From NCBI GenBank assembly GCA_037389465.1, contig JAZARR010000074.1:124001-188000 (forward strand): DNA of 64,000 nt, given 5' to 3'. The notes under the pieces are model-generated. The model made no database searches, was not told where the DNA came from, and saw only the letters and a program-made list of their open reading frames with translations. This DNA comes from Baylisascaris procyonis (taxonomy: Eukaryota > Nematoda > Chromadorea > Rhabditida > Ascarididae). Both the position numbers and the translations under genes were made by a program. Of this stretch, positions 26,101 to 40,245 are shown in pieces (position 1 is the stretch's first letter; the number at the start of each line of letters is the position of its first letter).

Positions 26101-26951
26101 GAAAGCTGCGATATTAGATTATTTGTGGTAGATTTTTTTGTTGTGATTTGTTGCTTTTTGTTTTGTTGCTGTCAGAACCACAACTCTGATAGAGATTTAG
26201 ACTCACCTTGCTAGGGAAAGGCAGGTTGCATTCTGCTGCTCTTGGCTGGTTCGTTCCAAAACTATTTTAATTTATGTATATCTGTTTGAAGGCCTGAATG
26301 AAAACAGATCTCTGTCGTAGGCTAAGCAACGACTCAATCATGTCTTTCCCAATGTCCCTACGTAGGGCAACTGGACGGCAGAAGCTGGCTCGCCCTCTCC
26401 CTGCAGCGGTTACGTAGGCAGGCAATAAATAAGATCGAGGAAGTACAATGTGACATTCATAGCAAGCTCGCAAAAATCCGTCTAAAAGGCATAGAGAAAG
26501 TGCCTGACGGATTTCGTGCAAGTTTGCTCAAATTGTCGATTTAAGATTGTGTGAAACAGTGAAGGACTTTATAAAACGAGAAGGAGATAAGCATGACTGC
26601 GTCGGAGCGAAGACATTAGAATGTTTTAGTCTTGCACGCACAAAGCTGATTGGAGTTTTCTGCAGATGTCTGCTAAGTTCTTGATAATCCCTTGAAATGT
26701 TTATTGAAATTTTCCCATAAAACAAAAGAATTTTGCATTTGAGATGTGCTGCTCTTCTATTTCTCGATGCAACCTGGATGTCGCGTTTCGAGACAAAGGA
26801 TTTTTCTTGTGGGATTTTTTTAAAAGTTTTGTGCCCGAATTTCTCAGCGAACAGGAAAACGAGGTGAACTAACGCATCTTCCTTTGTCACATATGTACGT
26901 TGCGTTGGATGAGCAGCTGACGCAGGCCTCGCTCGTGCTACCTCCCTCTCC
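26101..26951. other. GC-richer, repeat-like DNA next to the retroelement remnants
   Basis: Two minus-strand frames are open (26267-26521 and 26528-26890) and encode charged products, but no RT, endonuclease or splice signature was recognised. They may be the upstream part of decayed mobile elements. Confidence 0.3.
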
Positions 26952-26969
26952 TATATATACATATATATA

Positions 26970-27042
<73 letters not shown>
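26952..27042. repeat. (TA)n microsatellite
   Basis: An imperfect start (TATATATAC units) leads into a pure TA run from about 26972 to 27042. Confidence 0.97.
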
Positions 27043-27044
<2 letters not shown>

Positions 27045-27300
27045 TTATAAGCGATAAAAACGTGCGTGCCGGAAACTTCTCGAGGTGGAGTTCCAAGAAG
27101 TGCGCGGATTGAATTTCATATTGTATCGTTCAATGTAACTTTTTCCTTGTTGCTTAGTGCAGGTTCTCTCTGCTGCAGTTGTTAGTGCACTTCTAGAACT
27201 CCTTTGTGACATTTAAACAGATTTTGCTATCGAAGCGAGTTTGAACCCGAAGATCTCTAATTGCTGGCTGGAGTATGCCTTCATTTGAGTGAAAAGACAG

Positions 27301-27614
27301 CTTTACCAAGCCTCTGGATCCCCGATTCGCGGTCTTGGGTTCCAGATGAAGAAAGCGTCATCGCATGGAAGAACACTAGAAGAAGAACATTTGTGGAACG
27401 GTTGTGACTCGCTCACTCATTACTAGAATGGTGGTTTCAAATTGGAAGGCCAGCTAAAGTGCAAATGAGACGTTTCTTCGATCTCACAAAGTATGCACAA
27501 TATGTGTTTTCTCTGCACTTGTATCTTCTACCGCTGTGCTTTTCCAAAACGATTTTCGATTGACGTGTGGGATGTGTCAACGGCAAAACGACAGTCACCT
27601 GTTGGAATGCGATG
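27301..27614 (+). CDS. possible pair of coding exons, unidentified
   Basis: 27301-27400 follows AAAAGACAG and is open (PSLWIPDSRSWVPDEESVIA), ending at a possible donor GTTGTG. 27492-27614 follows TCTCACAAAG in the matching phase (CFLCTCIFYRCAFPKRFSID) and ends at GTGAGA. An alternative frame of the second segment reads CGMCQRQNDSHLLECD, which resembles the first half of a PHD finger, but no second half was found. The region is GC-richer than its surroundings. Assignment is uncertain. Confidence 0.2.
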
Positions 27615-29868
27615 GTGAGAGCAGAAGCGGAACGAAACCGGTTCGTAGTAAAGATGTGTGTGAAGACAGCCCGGGGCGAGTTCTCTCAATCGTTGCATGT
27701 GCATCGATGAACACATCCCGCTTATGCACGCTTTTCCGAAATTTATTCTCGCCGTTACAATAGCGTTATCTGTTTTTGAATAATAAACAGTGTCATGCAT
27801 ATTGGCCTTAACGCTTAGTTACCCACTATGCAGACAAATATTCTTCGTTCTTCCCATTTTTACAAATCATCCATCTGTACAGCTTAAGCCGTTCATTACC
27901 ACCTGTAAAATATATGCATACTGATTCATTTTCTCGATTCACTTTTGATCCCTAAGAGGATTTTCTGTTTTCATAAGAATAAAAGTAGATAACAGTGGAA
28001 GATAGAATTATTCTATATTTTCTATTCTGTTCGTTTGGAATTCTTCGCATTATGTTGGTTTATTTAACTATATTTTGGGGTATGAACATCGGCGGTATAA
28101 TCTTAATAAGTAGATATGGTATCGCTAATCATGCAATGGTGAGATACAGCCCTTTTGAGCTGTAATCTTGTAAATCTTTTAAAATTGAAGCAATAAAGAG
28201 TCTGTTCACTCAAGCGATCATCATATGAGATTTTATTAATAATATTCGAATTTCCCTCTTAGAAATAATTTGATAAAACAGAAGCTCATAAAAAGAGTGG
28301 AACTCGAATTACGTCCGTATTCATCGAGAAACAAAGTATTCACATGCATGCTTCTGTGTTCAATAACGTCTCTTCTTCATTCATCCTTTCAAGCATTACA
28401 CACTCCTATGGAAGCTTCCACAGTGATGTCATTGACTGTAAGAGATGTTCTGTTCTATTTTACTTCATAAACGCCATTAAGTTTAACTCAGATCTTCCGT
28501 CAAGTCTGCTGCTCCCTTCTCTGCTGCCTTAGTGATTCGCTGAGCTAAGAGAATTCGCATAAAGAATTACAATGAAAAATTACTGCCCAATATGATCCAT
28601 TTCTTGAATTAATTTTTTCCAAAGCAGTCCTCCTGAATACTGCAGCAAATTTTGCTATCAAAGCTTTAAATAACTAATTAACTTAAGTGCATTATCAGCT
28701 ATCATCGCTGATTTATTCACGTTTAATCGATGGAAAGTGCTTGTGATTGCCTCAATCGCACTCGAAATTTGATATACGTCAATTATTTGTTCGTGTTGAA
28801 TCTCATCTTAATTTATCACTGGGATTTTCAATTATGCGATCACATTCACATTTCCCCATCTATTTTAATATTACTGCCTATTAAAAACTTTTGGGTTAGT
28901 GCTATTCTATCACAATTAACAACACATTGCGAATCAAGTTCGTCATTCCAATGAAGTCGTTGAAATTTCTGTCAAAAGAGGTCTTCATATGCAGGATTGC
29001 TTCTCATCGAGTTTGAATTGCACAGCATCGATTAAATTCTTTAAATTCTAAATGATAATTCTGCTTCCACCTTAATTTCTTTTAAGGTATCGAAAGTTCG
29101 ATCCTCCTCTCTGTTATATGCCAATACTAAGCTAGTATATTGCTTACTGCAGTTTACTCGCTACGATCAACGTTGTTCTCAACTTACGTCGATTGTTACA
29201 TCATTATGTTAGATTTGTTTCTTCGTTTATCTTTTCCTCCCTTACGACTTCTTCCACGTACTTATTCGTTTGATTATGCGAATAAAAGACCTGCTATAGT
29301 TTTCTTGACAATAACGCCACTCTAATGCAGAACTCATCTAAGATTAAATGTGCTACGATGAAGCTTATTCCTATATTTCTTTATAATTCTGCATCATTCG
29401 TTGATTCAAAAGAAGTATATTTTGTTAACCTCTGCTCGCCAAAACCTCTTCCATTATTCATATTGAAATTGTTAAAATTTCTGCTGAATTGAAACTCTTC
29501 TTTGCACAGCTTTTCAACAGAATTATGTACGCGTAATTTCAATCACTCAAACGTTTAGAGCGATTGCGCGATCGGTATGCATGTTGCAGTGATTAGCAGC
29601 GAAGCTCAATCATTTATGGATTCAATGACCTCTAAAAACACAAAGCGTCAAATAATTTTTTCATCGTCCACAATCTTTTTTTTAAAGAAAAATAGCTCCG
29701 GGAAAATATTGCTTGGAAAATGCGCATCATATGTTCGCCGTTGTAATCCATGAATAGCATCGCAAGGTGAAAGCTATTCCAATAAAGATACCTCCGATAA
29801 AAATGTCTTGGGTTGCAATGCTTCGATCAAAGACTATTTTTTTATATTTTATTTATTCCTGACTGCAG

Positions 29869-30155
29869 ACGCGATTCATTTCGTTGAAACTGCAATGAAG
29901 TGCAGCGAAAAGAGTTCGTTACAAGTTTTATTGGAAGTGTTTCTCTCTCAATATTCCACCGAATTATCACATGCCACAAATTTCTCGTTAACATTTGTTT
30001 GCACGCTAAGTTTTGGAGCCTTATTGCCACTGAAAGCATTTGAAGATATATCAAAAGGCTGCATTTTTTGTGCACCAGATGAGTTTATTGGTCATCTTGT
30101 AGCGACTCCATCATATGTAAAAATGTTTTATGAAAGCGAAATGTCTAATGGATGA
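29869..30155 (+). CDS. possible terminal exon, unidentified
   Basis: The acceptor TTCCTGACTGCAG (ending 29868) is followed by 94 open codons ending in TGA. Landmarks are HFVETAMKCSEKSSLQVLLE, FEDISKGCIFCAPDEF and YVKMFYESEMSNG. The CIFC pair and mixed composition are protein-like. No upstream exon or family was identified, and no AATAAA is seen close downstream. Confidence 0.27.
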
Positions 30156-33100
30156 AACGAGAGAAATCCTCATGCTCAAAATTGCAGTGATTGAAGGGCG
30201 CAGATATGAGGAAACTTTGAAAAGCATTCGCAGTGTGGCTATTTCAGAGGGATATTTTAGATTGGAAATTTTTTTTGCCTGAAAAGTTGAGGAAATTTCT
30301 CGTCAAAAATATTTCCTTGTTGGTTGCAAAGCCTATCGCAGTAGATCTGATCAACAGGTCACCTCAATAAATGCAGTGACAACATCGCACCCTGCGAAAC
30401 TGCAGAATTCACTACAAAACCAGACATGCTGAGAACAATATTTAAAATAATTTTGCAGCAAAAGTACCCAAATAATGAGCAAAGGATATAACACATCTAT
30501 TGCAAATCTAAACACCGCTTGCAAAGTGATGTTGAAATTATGGATGACGGGTTTTGTTTAGAGACGTGATTGCATTCTTTTTGAATGCATTTTAACTGTT
30601 TGACTTCCTCAATATGCCAGAAGTTGTTTCATCAACGATTGCTGTCTTTTCACCTATGAAGACACGTAATTTGGCGTTGAAATTGCTAGGATCCTCTTAC
30701 TTTTTGCTTCTATTAACCCGTTATATTTTCAACGTTAGTGAAGTTTTTTTGTTGTTCATGTTCAACAAATTTTCGCATTGTCTAGTTACGGTTGAAGAAC
30801 TGAAAAGTTTTTGGTCTATCAATAAATCGAAAGCTGGTTTCTTGTAGTCGTTTTAGAGAGTAACTTCTAGTCGAAAACTTTTGACTCGAAAAGTTGAAGC
30901 AATATCAATTGAAGAGGTGTTGCTGATGCTTAAGCAGATCTGTTGCATTTTTGAATAATGTGAAAAAGATTTCAAAATATTACGGTCAAATGTGAAATCG
31001 ATTTCAATGTGATAATGGTGCAGTGATTCCAAATAAGAAATAATTTTTTTCAAAGAAATAAATTTTAGTGAGTGAAAATTTCCATGAAATTTTGCATTTA
31101 TTTGCGCAAATAATGCTTTGATCATTCTATCACTTGTAAGAAGTTGAAAACTCTGTGGGAAGGTGATCTTCATGGATAAATCCAACAACTGAAAAAGTTC
31201 TTTGGATATTTTGAAGGGAATAGGAAAATGGAAAAAAGATAGATAAAGAGACAGGACAATCATTGTTGAATTTCTTTGACATTCGATTAAGAAAGAAGTG
31301 TTCATTAGTGTTGCTCGTTTCTATGCCGTTTACTTGCATATGAATGAGAGAATTCCATTGCAATAATTTGTCGTCGTCGAATATTTGCATTCGATCAATT
31401 TCCAATTGAAGAACTCTCATCAATTCGTTGATGATTTAAAAAACATCTCAACTGTTTTATAAGTTGATTCCTTGCCTATCTTGGAAACAGTTCTGTCGAT
31501 TAAAGATGATATCCCAATACAACCCCATGTGCACACATTACTCGACTTTTACGCATTTCTGCGAATTTAATTTCCAAAAACGCAATTTAATAACGTCGTA
31601 TCTGTGCGTTTATGGATGCATATGCCCGACTGTCGTTCATTACTTTCAATCGAGCAATCATTCAGATTAAACTTATCAAATTCAGTGAATATAATGCTCA
31701 CCATAAGTTAACCATCTGTGACGTATTTCCACATTGTCTATCGACTTCGGAGGGAACTGCATTCATTTTAGGGCGATAAATTGTTATTTGCTTGCATTTT
31801 ACACTGACCGAATCTCATTTTGCACCTGTCAGCTGATAGAAAGTGAACTCTTTGTGGCAGATTTATGCGGACGGTCGGATAAGTCGATATATGAAGATGT
31901 GGATGTTTTATCACACTTTTTGTTGCCGACATACAAAAGTGACCTGTTAGATAAGCGAGAGGTGGGGGCACATCATCCTTTCTCATTTGGTGCTTTTCTT
32001 CACTTGTTTATTGATGTTGTGGTTATGCTACTCAACCTCTTGGTTGAGTGCAGAAACATCGACTCGATGTAAAGTTAATAAATATCTGCAACAGAATATT
32101 TTGTAATTTCCATCGTAGATAATTACCAAAGTTTTAATTTTTGTGATTAATTAACGAAAGAATATTAAATGACTTCGAATAAATATGATAATTTTCGCGA
32201 TTCATTTTTATACTTATGTTAAATGGTCTCTAGCGGGAAGTCATCTCTCGTTCACAGATTTCTCTTTGAAACGCAGATAGCGACCAATTGCGTCATGATG
32301 GAAAAATTTCGAATGCTGCAACAGGTTGTGCCCAGTTATGAAGTTGATTTCGTAACTAGTGGATGCATCCAAGGGTTTACATTTGAAAGCAGCATACATA
32401 CACAAAGCCACTCCAAACACCCATATTATATATGAACTACAGCTTTAATATAGTGAAAAACGGTGTGATTGCTCGAAGCGTAATTTATTCTCGATTCTGT
32501 AAACAAGAGAATATTTTGCATACAAGAGGTTTTTATGTAATATTCAAGAGGCTCTAAAAGAAACATTTTTTGCATTTGCATACAACAAGAATTATGGCAT
32601 TACTGCTGAAATGGCAGTGGAACAGTTCGCATGACTACTGAAATGCTCTACGAACCTTCCACTCTACGCAACATTTTTGACAGTGTGCAGAAAACAGAGT
32701 GCATCGCCGAATGAAGAACGCCATCCAATATACTGCAGATATGATACATATGCATGTTCGAAAGTAAAGTGGGCGGAATTTCTTATCGAGAAAAACGTGA
32801 GGTTATATCGAACTATAACAGCACTAATACAGCGATTTTCGAGTGCTTTAACTGTGCTCGTTTAACTTGCTCGTCATTCGTTGTGTTTCTTTTTGCATGA
32901 AAAAAAAGTTGACGACTCAAAAATATCAGTCTAAAATTTACAATGAAAGAATTTCATCGATGACGCTATTTAAAAGTGACTTGAAATTCAAAAATCATTC
33001 ACATTCACCCAATCAAAACATTTTGGAGGAAACGATATTACACTGCCGATATTAGTGTTCGATCTTTGGCCATGATATGAATGATTGGCTGGCAGTCATT

Positions 33101-36100
33101 TTGTGAAATTGAAATTACTTTTTAAAATATGCCTTTGAACTTTAATCTTATACTATATCTTTGTGTGTACTTCAGAACTGTGCTGTTGAAATGTGCCTTT
33201 TGAATTTTCACTTCATTCGAAAACGTGAATTTCGTTTTTCTAGCATCATTGTTGCAATCTCTAAGACGATATGCCTCTTTCCAATTTCTTCAATACCGGA
33301 TTCAGTTCAAACACTGCCTTCGCCGCCCCCTTTAACCATCCTTTAGAAAAGAGTTTAAAAGTTTGGATGGACTACTAGATCATTTGCCTTGGCTTCGATA
33401 GCATTTCGGCTATGTTATTCTCGAAATAACATAGCAGATGTAGATAGTGCGATGCATTGAGACATTTTGCCATTTAATAGTACTGTTGTTTAGTGTTGCT
33501 TAATGATTATGCAACCTTAATTTTTAAAATCTGCCGTATACGCAAGTCGTTATGTTCAGAGTGCATATCGTTTTGTTGTGGGATAGTGCAAATTTCTATT
33601 CACCATACCTGTCAAATGAACGTCGCGTGGCTGTGCGCACATATCCGTGTGTATATCTCGGCCACTCAGATCCACTGAAGCTAGACTTATGAGATTTTAT
33701 GAGCATGACATGTACTGTCGAATGATTTTTCACGCAATTTTACGCTCGTTGGTTAACTCCGAAGAAGCTATATCCTATTAAAGATGCTTACAATATTGCA
33801 TGCATTTCCCATCAGCAAATTTTCACCTCACATAATTATTTCACACGAAAAAATGGATCTTCAATGAAAAATTTAATTGAAGCGACTGAATCGTTTAACG
33901 CATAAAGCCATTGTGTGAAACCTTTTATTATTTGTTGGTAGCTTGCTAAATTGGCTACGCTGGTAAGCGCAATGCGAAGACATATATTTACATTCGGCAT
34001 GCTTCTTTATCTGTACATCGATCTCCGGAGGTGTGGCTGTGCTAGCGCTTTCCAGTTAACTGGTTTTGTGGATAGCAGCACTATGAGCTGCATAATCATA
34101 TTTTACTCATTACTCTTTACAACAAAGAAGAGGTAGCGTGCAATGGATTATTGATGAAACGTTATTTTGTTTCCTTTGTTAGATGGAAGTCGTTATTGAT
34201 GTAGGCAGACTTTGAATTATAAAGAAATGGTAACTTTTAATTTACAAGCTTCATGGAAAATAGCTGAGTACTTCATGCAACAGCGAAAATTTTCTATGGA
34301 AAGTTTAGCAAAACAATTCAGAGTAGAAAACTTATTGCAATTTGCATTAAAGATGCTTGTTACATCTATGTTTCATGCGTTTCTCGTGGCATAAGGTTAC
34401 TCAAATTATTTTATAGTATCCCCTTTCCCACGCTCCTTTATTTCAAAAGTTTAAACGCAAGATATGCTGAAAATCATTCCGTCGCATATTGCGATCGCAT
34501 CATAAGAAACTGTTTGCAATCGCAGTTTTCTCAATTCAACATCCTTCCACTCGGAAATGAACCACTGCCCTAATTGAAACAATTTTCGGCATCCCGATAT
34601 AACCTTCTCGCTGATGTGTCTGCTTCCTCAAGCACAAATATCTTCTTTGGTGAGAACTAAGCAGTGAACGAATATATTTTTCTGATTACTAGGTTACTCT
34701 CTAGAATTGCAGCATTTCAATGTTTCCGTTTCGCTATTAGTATATTCAGACGATAGCTGCAGTCGTTGTATGGGCGCTGAATATCGGATCGTTACAAGGA
34801 AATTTAAATTCTTTTTAGAATGGCCATAACTTTCAATAATTAAGTGTTACGAAATTAGTTACTTTCCTCGGTTTCTTTGTATGGATGTGCTTTGAAAGAA
34901 ATTTAAAAAAATTACCCTACGGTGTTTTGTTTTTCGATGCTTGAAGGGAGAGGCCAGTTGAAAACAACGGCGAAGCGTGTTTGGGCATCCGTCTTCATAA
35001 AAGTGTCGCCGTCCAACGTTTCGCTAAGAACAAGTTTTTTTAAACCTGTCGGCTACACATTATCGCTACACTCATTGCTTTCCATCCTCGAGAGACGTTG
35101 TACTTCTCTTTGCGTCTTTTTTTCCTTCCTTCAAAAGTGATTGATGAATGGACCATATGAAAAGACAACGAGAAATCCTTTCACAGCAAAATAACCAATA
35201 TGTGTTTATACAAAATCAGTCAATGAGAATGGGAGATTGCTACTCATTCATAGTTTATTGCATCAGATTTAAAATTTTATGTGTGCCATTGCCTGATCAC
35301 AAAAAGACAACAAACTAAGAAAAAGAATTTATAAGAAAAGATCAAAATAAAGCGTACTTCTTAACATCGAAAAATTGGTTCCTTCTGTATGGAGAACATG
35401 AGGTCAATACTACTACTGAAATAGGTTGGCGCCTAGTATTCACTTTGTATCAAACAGTGATGTTTGAATAATCGCAATAGCTGCAATTTACTGACATATG
35501 GATGATTGCATTGAAAGTGCTATGAACTATTCGTGTCGTATCTCAGGCTAATGTCATATCTTCCACGGAAATATTTCTCTACGAGACCCTAGAAATAACT
35601 TGAACTTATTTGTCATGCTTAGAGCCAATATGTAAGATGAGACTATTCCAAATATATTTAGGCAGATTTTTTCTTCAAATTTGTTTTATTAGGGGTTAAT
35701 TTCTGACATTTTTATGAGATTTGTGGGCAGTTGAGGAGCGAGCGATTGCTCGATAACATTTCAACAATAAGGCAGAAATATTTGCATTAATCGAAATACT
35801 TTTGCGACACTTTAATTTTACATAACACTGGCATGGAGATTCCCTTTATCTCTTCAAAAAAATTTCATTGTTCCTTTCCATTCCACAATTGTTGTTTCGT
35901 TCACCACTGAGTGTGTGGAAAGTAGGTTTCAGTGATTCTCTTTTACCAACTTTCACTGTTCAGAGTACACAAATTTTTTTCGGTGTTTTTCGCCAACTGT
36001 GCTAAAAAATACCGGTCCCGAGAAGGGATAAATCAATCCTTGCCAATTCTCATTCCTGTTCAATCATTATTCCTGCTCAAAAGCAAGAATAGTTGACTTC

Positions 36101-36360
36101 AAACCTTTAATCACTGCGAGCCCAACGAACTGACGAGAATGAGAGTTGTTCGCTTAAGAATGAGCACTATAATCCACTTGGTACTTTGAGTTGACATCAA
36201 CTCGAAATTCGAAGTGAACCATTCCAGTTTATAATAGCCGACCTAAATCTTTTATTTTAAGCTTCTCGGAACTATTGTAATTGGTGAAAAAAACTAGGTA
36301 AAAAATTCACATTCTAAGCGGTAAGAACGGCTGAAAAGAAAAGGATAAAGTGCTCTTTGA

Positions 36361-36555
36361 ATGTGGCTGTTCAAAAGCTATATTTTCTGTGTATATATTC
36401 ACGTTATTAATTTTTATTCCATTATGTGTTCCAAATGCGGAAAGATGCCACAGTTGGATAAATCCGAAGCGTCAGAAACGAAGTTGGATAAATGGAATGT
36501 GATAGCGAAATACTGGGGAACGTTTGGATGTACGATCAAAAACAATCCTCATTAG
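36361..36555 (+). CDS. possible exon with CxxC motif
   Basis: The + frame encodes MCSKCGKMPQLDKSEASETK followed by LDKWNVIAKYWGTFGC and ends at TAG. The overlapping frame 36524-36775 is also open with a charged product, so a frame break or an intron between them is possible. No acceptor with a good pyrimidine tract is seen. Confidence 0.2.
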   Translation: MWLFKSYIFCVYIHVINFYSIMCSKCGKMPQLDKSEASETKLDKWNVIAKYWGTFGCTIKNNPH

Positions 36556-37264
36556 AACATGTTGCATTCATTTAGTTTTATCAAATGGTACATTTTCAAG
36601 TATGAAGGGATATTTAGAATGTGAAAATATTATTCGATATGTAAGAATGGGTAAAATATCCTCGAAAATTGCATTGCATTTTGCAGTTTGCAAAAACTTT
36701 TTCTTTGCAAAATGGAAATGGAAGCTCTTCAAACAAATAAATCGTTATAGCGCTTATGTCGGCCATGTTCAGTAGAGCTTTTGATAGGATCATTGAGAAG
36801 TTTCGCAAAATTCGATTAATTATGCAACGATGCATCACAGTGAAACGGCACAACTTGAGAAATTATTGCATTGAACAGCCTCACTAGTTATCTATCATGA
36901 TGCCACCTTGAGCTACAAATTATTGATAATATTTCTAAGACAGTGGTAATGGATGATTGTATAACGCGCGTCGTAACAACTAGATGAACGGGTGTCAAAC
37001 ATAGGTGTTCAGCTGGCATGAGTGTTCTTTGAGTTATCTTCGTTAAGGAAATTTTTCGGTCTCAAACCTGATATTAATTGACGTCATTAATTATGCTTCC
37101 AACAATATCACACCTTGTGCTCACTATTGAGAGAATAATATCGAACGATAGCGATGACAAATTTATTGCATTGTAACCAATCAAAACTACATATCCTTTG
37201 TGATTTTCAGCGACGATGCCATCATGTTTGATATAGTCAATGCATTGAGGCACTCTTTGAGGCA

Positions 37265-37558
37265 TCATTCTTTGATGGGCAATTTAATCGACGATTCAAA
37301 CTGCTGACCATCATCAACGCCGATAAACCACAGATTATCGTACAATTGATTGCATACGGAAATATGGGTCATCGCTGCAGTGCAAAACCCCTCAAATGTC
37401 CTCTTGCGTGGATCTCTCTTTGTTTGACATGAACTATTCAGGCGTACAGCTGTTTCACTTTTCCACTCCCTAAACCACATCCGATGACCGTAAGAGCGTT
37501 TACATCGTTCAGAAGTTTTCATTTTTAAGAAGTGACACACTTCTCTGTCCACCTTCAT
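37265..37558 (-). CDS. possible 97-residue open reading frame, unidentified
   Basis: The minus-strand ATG (complement of 37556-37558) lies six bases after an AG (GTCATATAG) that could be a trans-splice acceptor. The product is charged and Cys-containing (KMKTSERCKRSYGHRMWFRE, CQTKRDPRKRTFEGFC, VDDGQQFESSIKLPIKE), and the stretch is richer in GC than its flanks. The next frame (37268-37074) opens with an ATG overlapping the stop and is open for 64 codons, which could reflect a frame break. No family is recognised. Confidence 0.32.
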   Translation of the reverse strand: MKVDREVCHFLKMKTSERCKRSYGHRMWFREWKSETAVRLNSSCQTKRDPRKRTFEGFCTAAMTHISVCNQLYDNLWFIGVDDGQQFESSIKLPIKE

Positions 37559-40245
37559 CGTCCCCTATATGACAATTCGCTACTGTTTTTCTAAACTAGT
37601 AGGTAGTTGTAGATGAATAGTATAATGCTACACCAGAAAGTGGCATAATTTTGAGGAAGGTGTATACTGAAAAGGAGGTATAGTCACTGGTTTATTCTAT
37701 AGCAACACTTTATTTATTGCAACTTCTCCAAAATTGCATACCCATCCAAGATACTCATTTATGTGCTCAGTCCTTGTTTCAATGTAAAGTGAATGCGTGC
37801 AAGAATGTTAACACCGCTGTAGTTCCCATTATTTATTCTTTTCAAGGTCGCTTTCATAACGCAAAGAACTTGGCCGTTGTTCCGTCATCGCCGTTTTTTG
37901 CTGCAACGCTTTCACTTCTTTTATTGCGGTTTTCTTTTATGGAGTTTTACTCGACGACTGTATTGCTGCTCATCTTCGAATACGCCATTTGAGACGATCT
38001 AAAACTCAGTAATATTGACAAGTTTTTAGAAGTTTGTTTATCTGTATCGTCGGCAGTAATCTATTGAAGTGAACATCAAATTTAGATAGAAATATCCAAT
38101 TAAAAAGTCATTTTCTCGGACCATTTTGATCGCTAAGAATTTTCGATTTTGAAAACATTTTCGAGAAGAATAAAATCGTTTAAACCGTTCTCAATTTTGC
38201 TGAGAAAACCAAATAAACTCTTTCAACTTCTCAATATAATAGTAAGCCGTTTCAATTTTGAAAAGAATTTACCGTTTGGATTATTACTGCAAATATGACA
38301 GCTAATTTAGCCACTGTGAAAGTATAGCTGTGGATGACGATCGAATGCTGCAGCGTCTTGAGCTTGATAGGTGACATGAGGCTTTCATGACTCGAAAATA
38401 GCAGATTACAAGTGATTACACCCATCACGGCTCTTCTCCACTTAGTGCCAAGCGCACCGTTATGGCAGCTTTGTCTTCATTTCTGGCCATTAATAAATAA
38501 GACACGAGCGATCATGCCAATAACGTTCCAGACATTCACTTCTGATTACGGTTCGTTGAGATCAGCGAGCGCAGTAGCATGAAAGGTATCAATTTTCCAT
38601 CTCAGCTAAGTTACTGTTCATAGCGTAACGTTCGCGCATGCAAATAGATAGTCGCAGCTTCGTTCGCCGTACGTTAACATCCAGACGGCAGCTTACTTTT
38701 TATTTGTATTTCTCTTTCATTTATGATGGTTTAGTGGATGTATATTGACTCGATGAAGCGACACAGAGTTACCGAGTAGTGTGGAATGTGACTGCACTAT
38801 TGTGATTGATAAGATCAGCTAAGCCTTTATTGCAGAATATTATGATCACCATCAACAATTTTGTCGGTAAAGTATATGCTAGTCAATATAAGTGAAGTCA
38901 GTCTTTTTAAGTGATCTAAGAAATCGATGTGGAAAGAAATGAATCAGATGTCGAGTTATCTGCGCCAACAAGAAAGAACGATAGCGGTGGCATGGTGTGA
39001 AGCAATTAATTTATCATATCACCAATATTATCGGCATTGAAATGTTGCTTGTACCATCGCGAAACTGTATTAACCTAATGGGGTCTGTTTGAGAAAAAAA
39101 GGCGCAAAATGCTTAACTGGTAAACACAGAATCCACTCATGCAAATGACTAATTTTCTCAAGCCGTTTAATTTTATGGTTATTTACTGATGATTTAATGC
39201 TGCTTAATGCCGACTTAGTGTCAACCTCGCTCCGCAGTCAATCAGACTTTGGAATGGCAAATAAATCCCTTTCAGTTCAACTCATCTCTCTTGTTTCATT
39301 ATCAGCTAAACAAAGTTCCATTACTCTCAAGCATAACTTCAGCAACTAAGGAAAGAGGGAAATTTTGACCCGCAAAAGCCAGCCTCAAATGCCTTCTTTA
39401 ACGACATAGTGATTTGATCAGAGAATACCTTTCACTCGGGAGGATTCATCTTTGTGCCTTGTAATCGGGAATAGCTGCGTTTTCTCGTGGATAACCGGGC
39501 GTGTATATACAATCAAAGCAAGCTATCTTCATAACATTTGCGCAAATACGGCGTTGCGGTCAGCTTCCTATCTGCTAAAAACGAGAGCACGCTTTGGGTC
39601 TGCGTCGTTTTCTGCTCTATGTATCTTCGAAATTTGTTCGTTCTGCTGTGATTTCTGCATGTCTAAAGTTCAACACTATCATCATTCTTCGAACTCTGGA
39701 CATATCCGTTGGTTGTTTTTTTTCCGTCAATGCATTGTGACACTAACGGACAAAGCACATCGATAGGGCAGCGAAATAATTGTTTGCACTCGTCGCATAT
39801 AGGTGATATTCGACTATAAACAGATGTCCCTTCACCCATGCAACTAGCAGAAATTGCACTAAGCATACATCAACAAGCACATTCCTCCTGAAAAAATCTC
39901 TTACCTGAAATTTATGATCTCTTGCCGCTAAGTAATAGATAACATAAACCAGTTGCGTATCCATGCGAACAGAGAAAAAAGCTAAGGAAGTACTGGAAGA
40001 AGTTCGTTTCTGCAATTACCATATTTTCTTGTGTACGAATTTAGGATTCTATGTTCCCCGAAATTTGAAAAGAATATTTTCTCATTCAACATGGATTCTC
40101 TTTTTATGAGGTGAATTGGTGCACTCACAAATTCTAACCAGGTTGCGAAGCGCCTCAAAATCACCGTATTATTACGCCCTCACTTAGACATTCGAATATG
40201 TGAAGTGCATAATATCGCTCAAACATTCAACACGTTTTTTCGCTT

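Larger units (their letters stand above)
27763..40245. other. gene-poor AT-rich region
   Basis: About 12.5 kb have no recognisable gene. Low-confidence exon candidates are listed separately (29869, 36361, 37558). Others seen are 34209-34394 (+, after TAGGCAG, 61 codons ending TAA) and 33175-33346 (+, after ACTTCAG). The 150-codon minus frame at 30853-31305 is Ser/Phe/Leu/Ile-rich and within chance range. No repeat, RNA gene or mobile element was recognised. Confidence 0.4.

Noticed and set aside
30853..31305. Minus-strand 150-codon frame, the longest in the window
   Set aside because: There is no splice context, domain or codon pattern, and its length is within chance expectation for 64 kb of AT-rich DNA.
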